From Zestomicrobium sp964482405 (GTDB taxonomy: Archaea > Thermoproteota > Thermoprotei_A > Sulfolobales > NBVN01), in assembly GCA_964482405.1 (NCBI GenBank), contig CAYZXH010000023.1:1-25627 (forward strand): a stretch of DNA of 25,627 nt, read 5' to 3'. Each line of letters starts with the position of its first letter. The stretch's first letter is position 1. A program made the position numbers and the translations under genes. The notes under the pieces are model-generated. The model worked only from the letters and a program-made list of their open reading frames with translations. It ran no database searches and was not told the DNA's origin. Of this stretch, positions 15,310 through 21,884 are shown in pieces.

Positions 15310-15954
15310 TTGGATAAGAACGCTGTGTGGTCTGAGTTAGTTTTAGAGATTTCTAATTGTAGGAGGTGTAGGCTGTCTGAGAGCAGGACTAGGGCCGTCC
15401 CCGGGGAAGGTTCTCTGGACGCTAAGGTAATGTTTATCGGTGAGGCTCCTGGGAGGAGTGAGGATGAGGTCGGAAGACCTTTCGTTGGAGCCGCGGGGAA
15501 ACTGCTGAGCGAGCTCTTAAGTAGTATCGATATGAGGAGGGAGGAGGTTTTCATAACTAATGTGGTGAAGTGCAGACCCCCGGAGAATAGGGATCCACTA
15601 GAGGATGAGATACTTAGTTGCTCCCACTTCACGAACTCGATAATTCAGTTAATTCGGCCAAGCATCATAGTTACTCTAGGCAATCACGCGGGCAGGTACG
15701 TTATCGAGTTCTTGGGAGGGTCTCGCTGGTATGGGGTCTCAAGGATGAGGGGTAACTTATATAAGGTCGTTTTATTCGGGAAGGAAACATTAGTCATACC
15801 AACGTACCACCCGGCGGCAGCTCTCTACAACCCCGCGCCTAGGAAAGCGCTTGAGGAAGATTTTAAGCTAGTAACCTCAAAATATAGGGAGCTAATCCAG
15901 AATGAGGCTAAGGCTAAAGAACGTAGGAGAACCCTCCTAGACTTCATAAGGTGA
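15310..15954 (+). CDS. udg: family 4 uracil-DNA glycosylase (iron-sulfur)
   Basis: Removes uracil from DNA, the first step of base excision repair; important at high temperature, where cytosine deaminates quickly. Four cysteines, C17, C20, C88 and C104, are placed as in the [4Fe-4S] cluster of family 4 enzymes. Motif 1 is GEAPGRSEDEVGRPFVG (44-60) and motif 2 is TYHPAAALYNP (165-175). 214 residues is normal. The TTG start at 15310 follows GGGGGTG by 4 nt. The next gene starts 5 nt after the stop, and DNA ligase lies beyond it, so the neighbourhood is one of DNA repair. Confidence 0.94.
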   Translation: MDKNAVWSELVLEISNCRRCRLSESRTRAVPGEGSLDAKVMFIGEAPGRSEDEVGRPFVGAAGKLLSELLSSIDMRREEVFITNVVKCRPPENRDPLEDEILSCSHFTNSIIQLIRPSIIVTLGNHAGRYVIEFLGGSRWYGVSRMRGNLYKVVLFGKETLVIPTYHPAAALYNPAPRKALEEDFKLVTSKYRELIQNEAKAKERRRTLLDFIR

Positions 15955-15959
15955 GTTTT

Positions 15960-16415
15960 GTGAGCGAGACATCCAAACTAGATAATGAGGAACTGAAAAA
16001 CTATGTGAGGAAGAAGATAGAAGAATTGAGGAACGAGCTACAATATCTTGAAGAACTACTAAAAATCCTTGAAGGTGAGAGAAGCGTTGACACATCAATA
16101 CTTCAGGCCACGAGAGTTGACGTGATAGCTGTGGGGGATAGCGTGATAGCTAACGTCATAGTCTCTAACGAGGGTCTTAGAGTAATACTTACTGAAGCAC
16201 TACCGGCGAACCACCCACTCATCACCTCATTTCTCGCAAGGATCCTGGAAGAACAGAAGGAGAGAGGGTTTGTAGAAACATATAAAATAAACGAGAAGAG
16301 GGGTTATATATACGATATAGAAGTCAAAGGAAGGATAAACAACCTAGTATATAAGGAGATCGAAGCCGCGATATCGTACGTCTGGTCGAGCATGCGGGAA
16401 AAGAGCTCCACCTAA
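15960..16415 (+). CDS. coiled-coil protein of unknown function next to udg
   Basis: 151 residues. I do not recognise the family. Residues about 8-42 form a charged coiled coil (NEELKNYVRKKIEELRNEL, then YLEELLKILEGE). The rest is a mixed alpha/beta domain with strands such as VDVIAVGDSVIANVIV and a YIYDIEVKG segment, ending in a helix. No catalytic motif or metal site is visible. I chose GTG at 15960 because AAGGTGA lies 5-6 nt upstream; GTG at 15951 would overlap the udg stop. Its place between a glycosylase and DNA ligase suggests, but does not show, a role in DNA repair. Confidence 0.75.
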   Translation: MSETSKLDNEELKNYVRKKIEELRNELQYLEELLKILEGERSVDTSILQATRVDVIAVGDSVIANVIVSNEGLRVILTEALPANHPLITSFLARILEEQKERGFVETYKINEKRGYIYDIEVKGRINNLVYKEIEAAISYVWSSMREKSST

Positions 16416-16452
16416 ATACTGTTTAGCGTGCTTACGCGCTGTTCTCACGCGG

Positions 16453-16503
16453 TCAGCGTAACACTGACAAGGCATCGGTACCTTCTTGCCGGGTTCTCAT
16501 CAT
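16453..16503 (-). ncRNA. possible C/D box sRNA in structured intergenic stretch
   Basis: On the minus strand a perfect C box AUGAUGA (16503-16497) and a D box CUGA (16456-16453) are 51 nt apart end to end, the usual size. A TATA-like ATTTAAATAA lies with its centre about 28 bp upstream of the C box, the same spacing as for the strong candidate at 11-60. The inner boxes are poor: D' may be CCGA, and no good C' is seen. The same stretch can also fold, with GGCAAG pairing CUUGUC, so another class of small RNA is possible. Confidence 0.35.
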
Positions 16504-16525
16504 CAATAATTAAGTAACGTTAAAG

Positions 16526-16568
16526 TTATTTAAATGTTACGTAGGTTTACCACGGTAATTATTTAAAT
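16526..16568 (+). promoter_or_regulatory. two copies of TTATTTAAAT ahead of DNA ligase
   Basis: TTATTTAAAT occurs at 16526-16535 and again at 16559-16568, 33 bp apart. The second is centred about 25 bp before 16589 and fits transcription of the ligase gene. The first is near-palindromic and is well placed for the minus-strand RNA candidate ending at 16503, so the pair may be divergent promoters. Confidence 0.5.
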
Positions 16569-16612
16569 CTTGATAAGTATTTTGATGTGGGTGTGAAGCA
16601 ACGGAGTTTAGG

Positions 16613-18403
16613 TTGGTTGTGGAGGCTCTAGACAAGATAGAGAAGACTTCATCTAGGAACATGAAGACCACACTACTTGCTAACCTGTTTAGATCCACCC
16701 CTAAGGAGGTAATAGATAAGGTCGTGTACTTCATACTGGGTAAGATATGGCCTGAATGGATGGGGATGCCTGAGATAGGGGTTGACGAGGAGTTACTAGT
16801 TAAGATCATATCTAAAGCTACCGGGGTTAAGGAGGCTATAATTGATGAGAAGCTTAGGGAGGTAGGCGATCCCGGCTCAGTGATCGAAAACATTAAGAAG
16901 AGTGAGAAGGCGGTGACGAGGGACTTAACTAAGTTTATGGGTAAGAGCGCGGGTCCAGACACTCTAACCATGGAGAAGGTATACGATGTATTCACCAAGG
17001 TTGCTTTAGCTACTGGTGAGGGTAGTAGGACACTCAAGATAAACTTGCTAGTAGGTTTATTCAAGGAGGCCTCACCACTTGAGGCGAGATACATAGCAAG
17101 GTTCGTGACAGGGGATATGAGGACGGGAATCCAAGACATGACTGTTATTGACGCTTTAGCCATAGTATTCGGGGGTGACGAGAGATACGAGAAATTTATT
17201 GAGAAAGCGTATTACGTGAGAGCAGGTGACTTAGGGTTAATAGCTAAGATGCTGGCTGAGCAGGGGATAAAGGCTGTAGAGAATATAAAGCCCGAGGTAG
17301 GAACCCCGATAAAGCCTATGTTAGCTAACAGAGAAAGCGACCCCAAAGAAATGTTGAGGCAAGTTGGCGGTAAGGCTATAGTAGAGTATAAATATGATGG
17401 TGAGAGAGGGCAGATACATAAGAAGGGGGACGAAATAAAAATATTCTCGAGAAACCTAGAGAACATAACGCATCAATATCCGGACGTTGTAGAGCTTGCT
17501 AAGTCAAACATATTAAGTAATGAAGCGATAGTTGAGGGTGAGATAGTAGCAGTAGATCCCGAGACAGGCTTCCTAATGCCATTCCAAGAATTAATGCATA
17601 GGAAGAGAAAGCATGAAATCCACGAAGCCGTTAAGAGCATCCCAGTAAGTGTTTTTCTGTTTGACGTGATGTATAATGAGGGTGAGGACCTCCTAGACAA
17701 GCCACTCCCATACAGGAGAGAGGTTCTCAAAAAGATAATTAAAGAGACAGAGAACTTTAGGCTAGCTCATAGCATAATCGTTGACGACCCGCAAGAACTA
17801 GAAAACTTCTTCCTCAAAGCTATTGAAGATGGTGCTGAGGGGGTTATGGTGAAGGCAATACATAACGACTCAATATATCAAGCCGGTGCTAGGGGGTGGT
17901 TATGGATAAAGTATAAGCGTGACTACAAGAGCGAAATGATCGATACCGTGGACTTAGTCGTTATAGGAGCTTTCGCTGGGAGGGGTAGGAGGAGCGGTAA
18001 GTTCGGGGCACTGCTCATGGGAGCCTACGACGAAGACACAGACACCTTCAAGAGCGTCTGCAAGGTCGGCACGGGATTCACGGACAAAGACCTCGAGGAA
18101 ATGACCGAGATGCTGAAGCCCTACATAGTAAACTACAAACCCTCTAACGTAGACTCGGAGATGACTCCTGACGTGTGGGTATTACCTCATTACGTAGCTG
18201 AGATAATAGGAGCCGAACTCACGCTATCCCCGGCACACTCATGTTGTAAAGACGTAATAAAGAAGGGTGCCGGGGTATCGATAAGATTCCCAAGATTTAT
18301 TAGGTGGCGCACGGACAAGACACCTAAAGAAGCCACAACCACTAAGGAAATACTTGAAATGTACAGGAAACAGTTAAAGAAGATTGAGGAAACTAAGATT
18401 TAA
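16613..18403 (+). CDS. lig: ATP-dependent DNA ligase
   Basis: Seals nicks in replication and repair. The protein has the archaeal three-domain layout: an N-terminal DNA-binding domain (about 1-210), the adenylation domain with catalytic lysine K260 in EYKYDGERGQ (motif I), FSRNLENIT, VEGEIVAVD and GVMVKAI, and the OB domain with WLWIKYKRDY (motif V) and RFPRFIRWRTDK near the C-terminus. 596 residues is normal. The first usable start is TTG at 16613, with GGAG 6 nt upstream. However, the codons just before it read ACG GAG TTT AGG and align with the usual N-terminus, as if an ACG stood where other ligases have the initiator Met (16601). Confidence 0.96.
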   Translation: MVVEALDKIEKTSSRNMKTTLLANLFRSTPKEVIDKVVYFILGKIWPEWMGMPEIGVDEELLVKIISKATGVKEAIIDEKLREVGDPGSVIENIKKSEKAVTRDLTKFMGKSAGPDTLTMEKVYDVFTKVALATGEGSRTLKINLLVGLFKEASPLEARYIARFVTGDMRTGIQDMTVIDALAIVFGGDERYEKFIEKAYYVRAGDLGLIAKMLAEQGIKAVENIKPEVGTPIKPMLANRESDPKEMLRQVGGKAIVEYKYDGERGQIHKKGDEIKIFSRNLENITHQYPDVVELAKSNILSNEAIVEGEIVAVDPETGFLMPFQELMHRKRKHEIHEAVKSIPVSVFLFDVMYNEGEDLLDKPLPYRREVLKKIIKETENFRLAHSIIVDDPQELENFFLKAIEDGAEGVMVKAIHNDSIYQAGARGWLWIKYKRDYKSEMIDTVDLVVIGAFAGRGRRSGKFGALLMGAYDEDTDTFKSVCKVGTGFTDKDLEEMTEMLKPYIVNYKPSNVDSEMTPDVWVLPHYVAEIIGAELTLSPAHSCCKDVIKKGAGVSIRFPRFIRWRTDKTPKEATTTKEILEMYRKQLKKIEETKI

Positions 18404-18450
18404 CGCCCAGACCCCGAAGAAGATCCTCGCGAGCTAGTAGGGGATGAGAT

Positions 18451-18460
18451 TTTATTAAAG
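18451..18460 (+). promoter_or_regulatory. TATA-like box for the second C/D sRNA
   Basis: ATTTTATTAAAG is centred about 30 bp before the C box at 18484, so transcription would start a few nucleotides ahead of the RNA. The spacing matches that of the guide RNA at 11-60. Confidence 0.45.
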
Positions 18461-18483
18461 CTTAAATCATCATAGGTCTTGGA

Positions 18484-18532
18484 ATGAGGAGTGTGGCGGA
18501 CCCTGACAGGTGAGGACTTAGGAGCCCTCTGA
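18484..18532 (+). ncRNA. C/D box small guide RNA (dual guide)
   Basis: A regular 49-nt element with symmetric layout: C box AUGAGGA (18484-18490), 12-nt guide GUGUGGCGGACC (18491-18502), D' box CUGA (18503-18506), spacer CAG, C' box GUGAGGA (18510-18516), 12-nt guide CUUAGGAGCCCU (18517-18528) and D box CUGA (18529-18532). Both C boxes have G for U at one position (UGAGGA for UGAUGA), a change the kink-turn can tolerate as a G-U pair. Two exact CUGA boxes with equal 12-nt guides are hard to get by chance. By the fifth-nucleotide rule each guide would direct methylation of a C in its target (GGUCCGCCACAC and AGGGCUCCUAAG); I do not recognise these in rRNA. It precedes the L35Ae gene. Confidence 0.82.
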
Positions 18533-18585
18533 CCGCTTAAACGATCGTAACCTCATCACCGCGTGTTCTGTGCTCGGAAATCAAA

Positions 18586-18613
18586 ATCTTTTAAGACCTA
18601 CCTAAGTAGGTAG
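18586..18613 (+). promoter_or_regulatory. L35Ae promoter with 7-bp dyad below the TATA box
   Basis: A TATA-like AATCTTTTAAG is followed at 18598-18613 by CTACCTA AG TAGGTAG, a perfect 7-bp inverted repeat. The dyad covers the predicted transcription start (about 18616) and lies 16 bp before the ATG, the classic place for an archaeal repressor site; it could also act as an mRNA hairpin. Confidence 0.45.
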
Positions 18614-18629
18614 TATAGAGGGTGCTGAG

Positions 18630-18932
18630 ATGTCTTCGAAGGTTTGGATGACGTTAGGAACCGGCGTGATACTTGGTTATAGGTTCGGTAATAGGGAGCA
18701 GAACCCTAATCAGGTTCTTGTAAAGGTTCTCTCAACAATACTTAAAAACCCGCATAACCTGGTGGGTGCTAGGATTTTGGTGAGGGACGGGTACGGGAAC
18801 ACTTACTACGGTAGAGTGATTAAGGTTCACGGGAGCGGCAAGAACAAGGTAGTTATAGCTAGGTTCAACAATAATCTGCCCGGTCAGGTAATAGGTTCTA
18901 GGGTTGATATCTTCAAGCTTAGAAGTTCTTAG
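18630..18932 (+). CDS. rpl35ae: ribosomal protein L35Ae
   Basis: Large-subunit ribosomal protein of the archaeal/eukaryotic L35Ae family. The 100-residue product shows the family start GVILGYRFGNREQNPNQVLV (about 12-31), the middle GARILVRDGYGNTYYGRVIKVHG and the end ARFNNNLPGQVIGSRVDI, corresponding to ARF..GLPGQALGTKVEI in relatives. ATG start with GGGTG 6-7 nt upstream. Its promoter carries a dyad, and a guide RNA for RNA methylation lies about 100 bp upstream on the same strand, so two ribosome-related products stand side by side. Confidence 0.9.
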   Translation: MSSKVWMTLGTGVILGYRFGNREQNPNQVLVKVLSTILKNPHNLVGARILVRDGYGNTYYGRVIKVHGSGKNKVVIARFNNNLPGQVIGSRVDIFKLRSS

Positions 18933-18970
18933 GGGTTAGTTTTAAATTCTTCGTAGGATATAATGCGTAT

Positions 18971-19468
18971 GTGGCTGACATGAAATTCGTTGCTGACACT
19001 ATGTTGGGGAATCTGGCTCGCTGGCTGAGAATACTGGGTTACGACACGCTCTACTCTAGCTTTTTCGAGGACTGGAGACTCTTGCGTGTGGCAGAGGAGG
19101 AGAAAAGGATACTCCTCACTAAAGACGAGTCTCTTTTCAGGAGAGCTAGAACGAGGGGTTTAAGCACTCTCTTAATCACGTCAGACGACATTGCTGAGAT
19201 GCTTGCTTACGTGGCTGCCAAGACCGGGGCAGAGCTTTCCTTCAACCCTTCAAGGACTAGATGCCCTGAATGCAACACCTTATTAATGAAGATAAGTAAG
19301 GCTGAGGCGCTCTCCCTACTTGGGGGGGAGTTAATCACTAAATACGATGAGTTCTGGAGGTGTGGTAAGTGTGGTAAGATTTACTGGCAGGGTAATCACT
19401 GGAGAACCATTAACTCAATACTCGAGAAAGCGAATAGATTAATAATAAACTTCTCTAGCAAATTTTAA
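18971..19468 (+). CDS. Mut7-C RNase domain protein (DUF82)
   Basis: 165 residues with the PIN-like Mut7-C domain: KFVADTMLGNLARWLRILGYDT at the N-terminus, with the metal-binding Asp at position 9, and LLTKDESLFRRA (48-59) carrying further acidic residues. The C-terminal half has a zinc ribbon formed by C98-x2-C101 and C131-x2-C134. Family members are considered RNases by fold, with no fixed substrate known to me. GTG at 18971 and ATG at 18980 are both possible starts; a TATA-like GTTTTAAATT ends about 24 bp before, so the mRNA is likely leaderless. The AMMECR1 gene starts 13 bp after it. Confidence 0.88.
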   Translation: MADMKFVADTMLGNLARWLRILGYDTLYSSFFEDWRLLRVAEEEKRILLTKDESLFRRARTRGLSTLLITSDDIAEMLAYVAAKTGAELSFNPSRTRCPECNTLLMKISKAEALSLLGGELITKYDEFWRCGKCGKIYWQGNHWRTINSILEKANRLIINFSSKF

Positions 19469-19481
19469 TTAGGTTGAGTGT

Positions 19482-20147
19482 ATGAGTGGCTCATATGTTG
19501 ATCCAGAGGATCTGACGCTAGAGGAAGGAGCCTTCTTAGTGAAGCTTGCTAGGAGAGCTGTTGAGAGCTACATCACTAGAGGTAAAATCATTGAGCTGCC
19601 TGAGGACACGCCTCAAAAACTAAAGAATGCTGGAGCTTCATTCGTGACACTCCTGAAGATCAGGGAGGCTGAAGCGCGTGAGTTGAGAGGTTGTATAGGG
19701 TACGTCAAGCCTGTCGAGCCTCTGGCACTCAACGTTATACACGCCGCCATCGCAGCTGCCACGGAGGATCCTAGGTTCCTACCATTAGAACCTGAAGAAT
19801 TGAGCGAGGTTATCTTCGAGGTCTCCGTACTCTCGAAGATGGTAGAGATCTCTAGGGATCCTAAGAAAAGACCCGGGGAATTCCTGATAGGTAGGGACGG
19901 CCTGATGGTGGAGTACGGATTTTATGGGGGGTTACTACTCCCTGAGGTTCCGGTGGAGTATTGCTGGGATAACGAGACATTCCTAGCTGAGACATGCTTT
20001 AAGGCTGGATTAAACCCTGATTGCTGGCTTAACGAGAGAGTCAAGGTGTACAGGTTTAGCGCAAGGACTTTCAAGGAGGTAAGACCGGGCGGTGATGTAG
20101 TAATCAGGGACTTCCTAAAAGAATACGAGACTAACTGTAGAAAATGA
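19482..20147 (+). CDS. AMMECR1 domain protein
   Basis: A conserved protein found across Archaea and eukaryotes; the 221-residue product has the invariant LRGCIG motif at 68-73 and the later AAATEDPRFLPLEPEEL, typical of the family. The exact activity is not established; links to radical chemistry and to nucleotide or methylation biology have been proposed for relatives, so I make no firm call. ATG start with AGGTTGAG upstream. It is 13 bp downstream of the Mut7-C gene and probably co-transcribed. Confidence 0.92.
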   Translation: MSGSYVDPEDLTLEEGAFLVKLARRAVESYITRGKIIELPEDTPQKLKNAGASFVTLLKIREAEARELRGCIGYVKPVEPLALNVIHAAIAAATEDPRFLPLEPEELSEVIFEVSVLSKMVEISRDPKKRPGEFLIGRDGLMVEYGFYGGLLLPEVPVEYCWDNETFLAETCFKAGLNPDCWLNERVKVYRFSARTFKEVRPGGDVVIRDFLKEYETNCRK

Positions 20148-20187
20148 CGTGAAAACTCTTTAACGAACCCACGCTTCGCGCTAACTA

Positions 20188-20210
20188 AAGCAAAACTTAT
20201 AAGTCTGCTT
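20188..20210 (+). promoter_or_regulatory. thyX promoter: TATA box inside a palindrome
   Basis: ACTTATAAGT (20195-20204) is a perfect 10-bp palindrome containing the TATA sequence, flanked by AAGCA (20188-20192) and TGCTT (20206-20210), which are also inverted. The centre is 40 bp before the ATG. Symmetry over the TATA box could be a repressor site, or could make the promoter bidirectional. Confidence 0.45.
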
Positions 20211-20239
20211 CACATCATAAATGGAGAACCCCCTGAGCA

Positions 20240-20884
20240 GTGATGATCTTGCGCGTGAAGTTAATCGCGTGGACTGGAGGAGACTTCAAGGACGTAAGGA
20301 GACTCATAGTTCTAGCGGTGAAGACCTCGGCTGGTAAGCTTGGGTTAAAGAACGCCGACTATTACCTGAGAGAGTATAAGGAGGAAGGTGTGGAGAAGCA
20401 CGTTATGGAGTCTCATAAATACCCGTCAGTCCTAGAACACGTGGTCTTCACGTTCCTTGTTGAGGGCATATCTAGGGTGACTTCCCATCAGTTGGTCAGG
20501 CACAGGATAGCTTCATACACTCAAGAAAGCCAGAGATACTCAGCTGTAGAGAGAGATTACGTGATCCCGGACACGGTGATTAGGGCCGGGTTCGGGGAAG
20601 AATTCAGGAAGCTCATGGATGAAGCGTACAGACTTTACGATAAGATGATCAACGCCGGCGTACCCTACGAAGACGCTAGGTATATAATACCCCAAGCAGT
20701 CACGACAAGACTGCTGATGACTGTTAATCTGAGAGAGTTAATTCACATAGCATGCTTACGACTCTCGCCGCACGCACAGTGGGAGTTAAGAGAGTTAGTT
20801 AGGTTGATGATTGACGAAGCTAAATCACTCATACCGGAATTACAGTACCTCCTGGAGGAGATGTGTGAAGAGATTCAGGTTTGA
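20240..20884 (+). CDS. thyX: flavin-dependent thymidylate synthase (ThyX)
   Basis: Makes dTMP from dUMP using methylenetetrahydrofolate and FAD with NADPH. The ThyX motif is RHRIASYTQESQR (87-99), matching RHRxxSxxxxSxR apart from one spacing variant. YPSVLEHVVFTF (61-72) and RLLMTVNLRELIHIACLRLSPHAQWELREL in the C-terminal part are also characteristic. 214 residues is normal. The ATG at 20240 is followed by a second ATG; only a poor ribosome site is present, and the TATA box predicts a leader of about 14 nt. With dCTP deaminase and DeoC in this window it belongs to deoxynucleotide metabolism. Confidence 0.95.
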   Translation: MMILRVKLIAWTGGDFKDVRRLIVLAVKTSAGKLGLKNADYYLREYKEEGVEKHVMESHKYPSVLEHVVFTFLVEGISRVTSHQLVRHRIASYTQESQRYSAVERDYVIPDTVIRAGFGEEFRKLMDEAYRLYDKMINAGVPYEDARYIIPQAVTTRLLMTVNLRELIHIACLRLSPHAQWELRELVRLMIDEAKSLIPELQYLLEEMCEEIQV

Positions 20885-20904
20885 GCCTGGATACTTACCC
20901 TAAA

Positions 20905-20911
20905 GCTTTTT
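20905..20911 (+). terminator. T-run after thyX
   Basis: CTTTTTAA follows the thyX stop by about 20 nt. A run of five T is a plausible archaeal terminator for the plus strand; it lies at the end of the convergent HAD gene. Confidence 0.3.
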
Positions 20912-21557
20912 AATATGACGCACTCCTATACCTCCCAACAAGATCTGTTAGCTCCCTCAAATCCTTGATCATGTGTCGTGGTTCGGCACTCGGCTTCCTG
21001 CACTCACCCCTGCACACGAGTACTGAGACAGCTCCTATCAAGTTAGCCGGCACTATATCGTATTCAGTATCACCCACGATAAAGGACTCACTTGGTCTCA
21101 CACCGATCCTCCTGAGCGCTTCTATGAACATGTCCGGCTCCGGCTTACCCTTATTAACTAAGTCACTACCGACGAGCGAATCAAAGAATTCCATGATATT
21201 CTTAGCTCTAAGCACCGCCACGATAGTCTCAACGTTCGTTGAAGAAGCTACAGCTAATTTCATCCCGTAAACATACTTAAGCTTTTCTAAGACCTCGGGG
21301 ACTTCCGGAAAGAGCTTCACCTCATTAACTCTAGCTAGGTAGATTTTCCTCTTTAGTCTAGCCAACCTTAGCGCTTCACCATGATCGCTCACCAACTTCT
21401 TAGCTATGTCCTCGGCCGATAAACCGACCAAGCTCCTAACATAAGATTCACTCACCTCCACACCTAACTCGCGACACGCCTCAACCCAGGTTAAAACATG
21501 TAGATCAACAGTATCAACTAGGGTACCGTCCAAGTCGAAGACAACTCCCCTTATCAT
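20910..21557 (-). CDS. HAD-superfamily phosphatase, phosphoglycolate phosphatase-like
   Basis: 215 residues by my start. HAD motif I is VVFDLDGTLVDT with nucleophile D8 and acid D10; motif II is AVASSTN; motif III lysine is in NKGKPEPDMF; motif IV is VGDTEYDI. The cap between motif I and II is helical (C1 type), as in phosphoglycolate phosphatase and beta-phosphoglucomutase. The substrate cannot be told. I chose ATG 21557 because GGTGAT lies 7 nt upstream; GTG 21569 and ATG 21566 overlap that site. It is the last gene of a row starting with dCTP deaminase, so nucleotide or sugar phosphate clearance is a reasonable guess. Confidence 0.9.
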   Translation of the reverse strand: MIRGVVFDLDGTLVDTVDLHVLTWVEACRELGVEVSESYVRSLVGLSAEDIAKKLVSDHGEALRLARLKRKIYLARVNEVKLFPEVPEVLEKLKYVYGMKLAVASSTNVETIVAVLRAKNIMEFFDSLVGSDLVNKGKPEPDMFIEALRRIGVRPSESFIVGDTEYDIVPANLIGAVSVLVCRGECRKPSAEPRHMIKDLRELTDLVGRYRSASY

Positions 21558-21596
21558 CCTTGACATCACCTACGTTGTCTCCAGTCACTCCTGGTC

Positions 21597-21884
21597 TTAG
21601 CTAACTAAGTAACGCATTATAATCTCGTAGGTAGCTATCCACATTATGAAGGATATTGAGTAGACTACGGAGACCCCTCTAGGTCTTCCCAACCCTCCCA
21701 ACACCCTATGTAGCACCATGTATATCGGGTAGCACATGAAGTAAGTGATGACTAACGCGTAATCTGAAAACGGGCTGGCTTGAGGTACGGCGGTTCTAAG
21801 CAAGTAAGACAGCACTCCTAAGAACACTCCGAAGGAGAGACTGTAGGTGAAGGCTCTCCCGAACCACGTATCAAGGAACTTCAT
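21597..21884 (-). CDS. small three-helix membrane protein, unknown
   Basis: 95 residues, not recognised. Hydrophobic segments lie at about 10-30, 41-62 and 70-92, with a short basic loop containing HRVLGGLGRPRG between the last two. No conserved motif is visible. The ATG directly follows the stop codon of the upstream gene (TAGATG), with GTGGTG a few nt upstream, so the two are made from one mRNA. It lies between the cysteine-rich protein and the HAD phosphatase. Confidence 0.72.
   Translation of the reverse strand: MKFLDTWFGRAFTYSLSFGVFLGVLSYLLRTAVPQASPFSDYALVITYFMCYPIYMVLHRVLGGLGRPRGVSVVYSISFIMWIATYEIIMRYLVS

Noticed and set aside
18540..18570. Minus-strand GUGATGA near 18558-18565 as a further C box
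   Set aside because: No CUGA boxes follow at guide distance.
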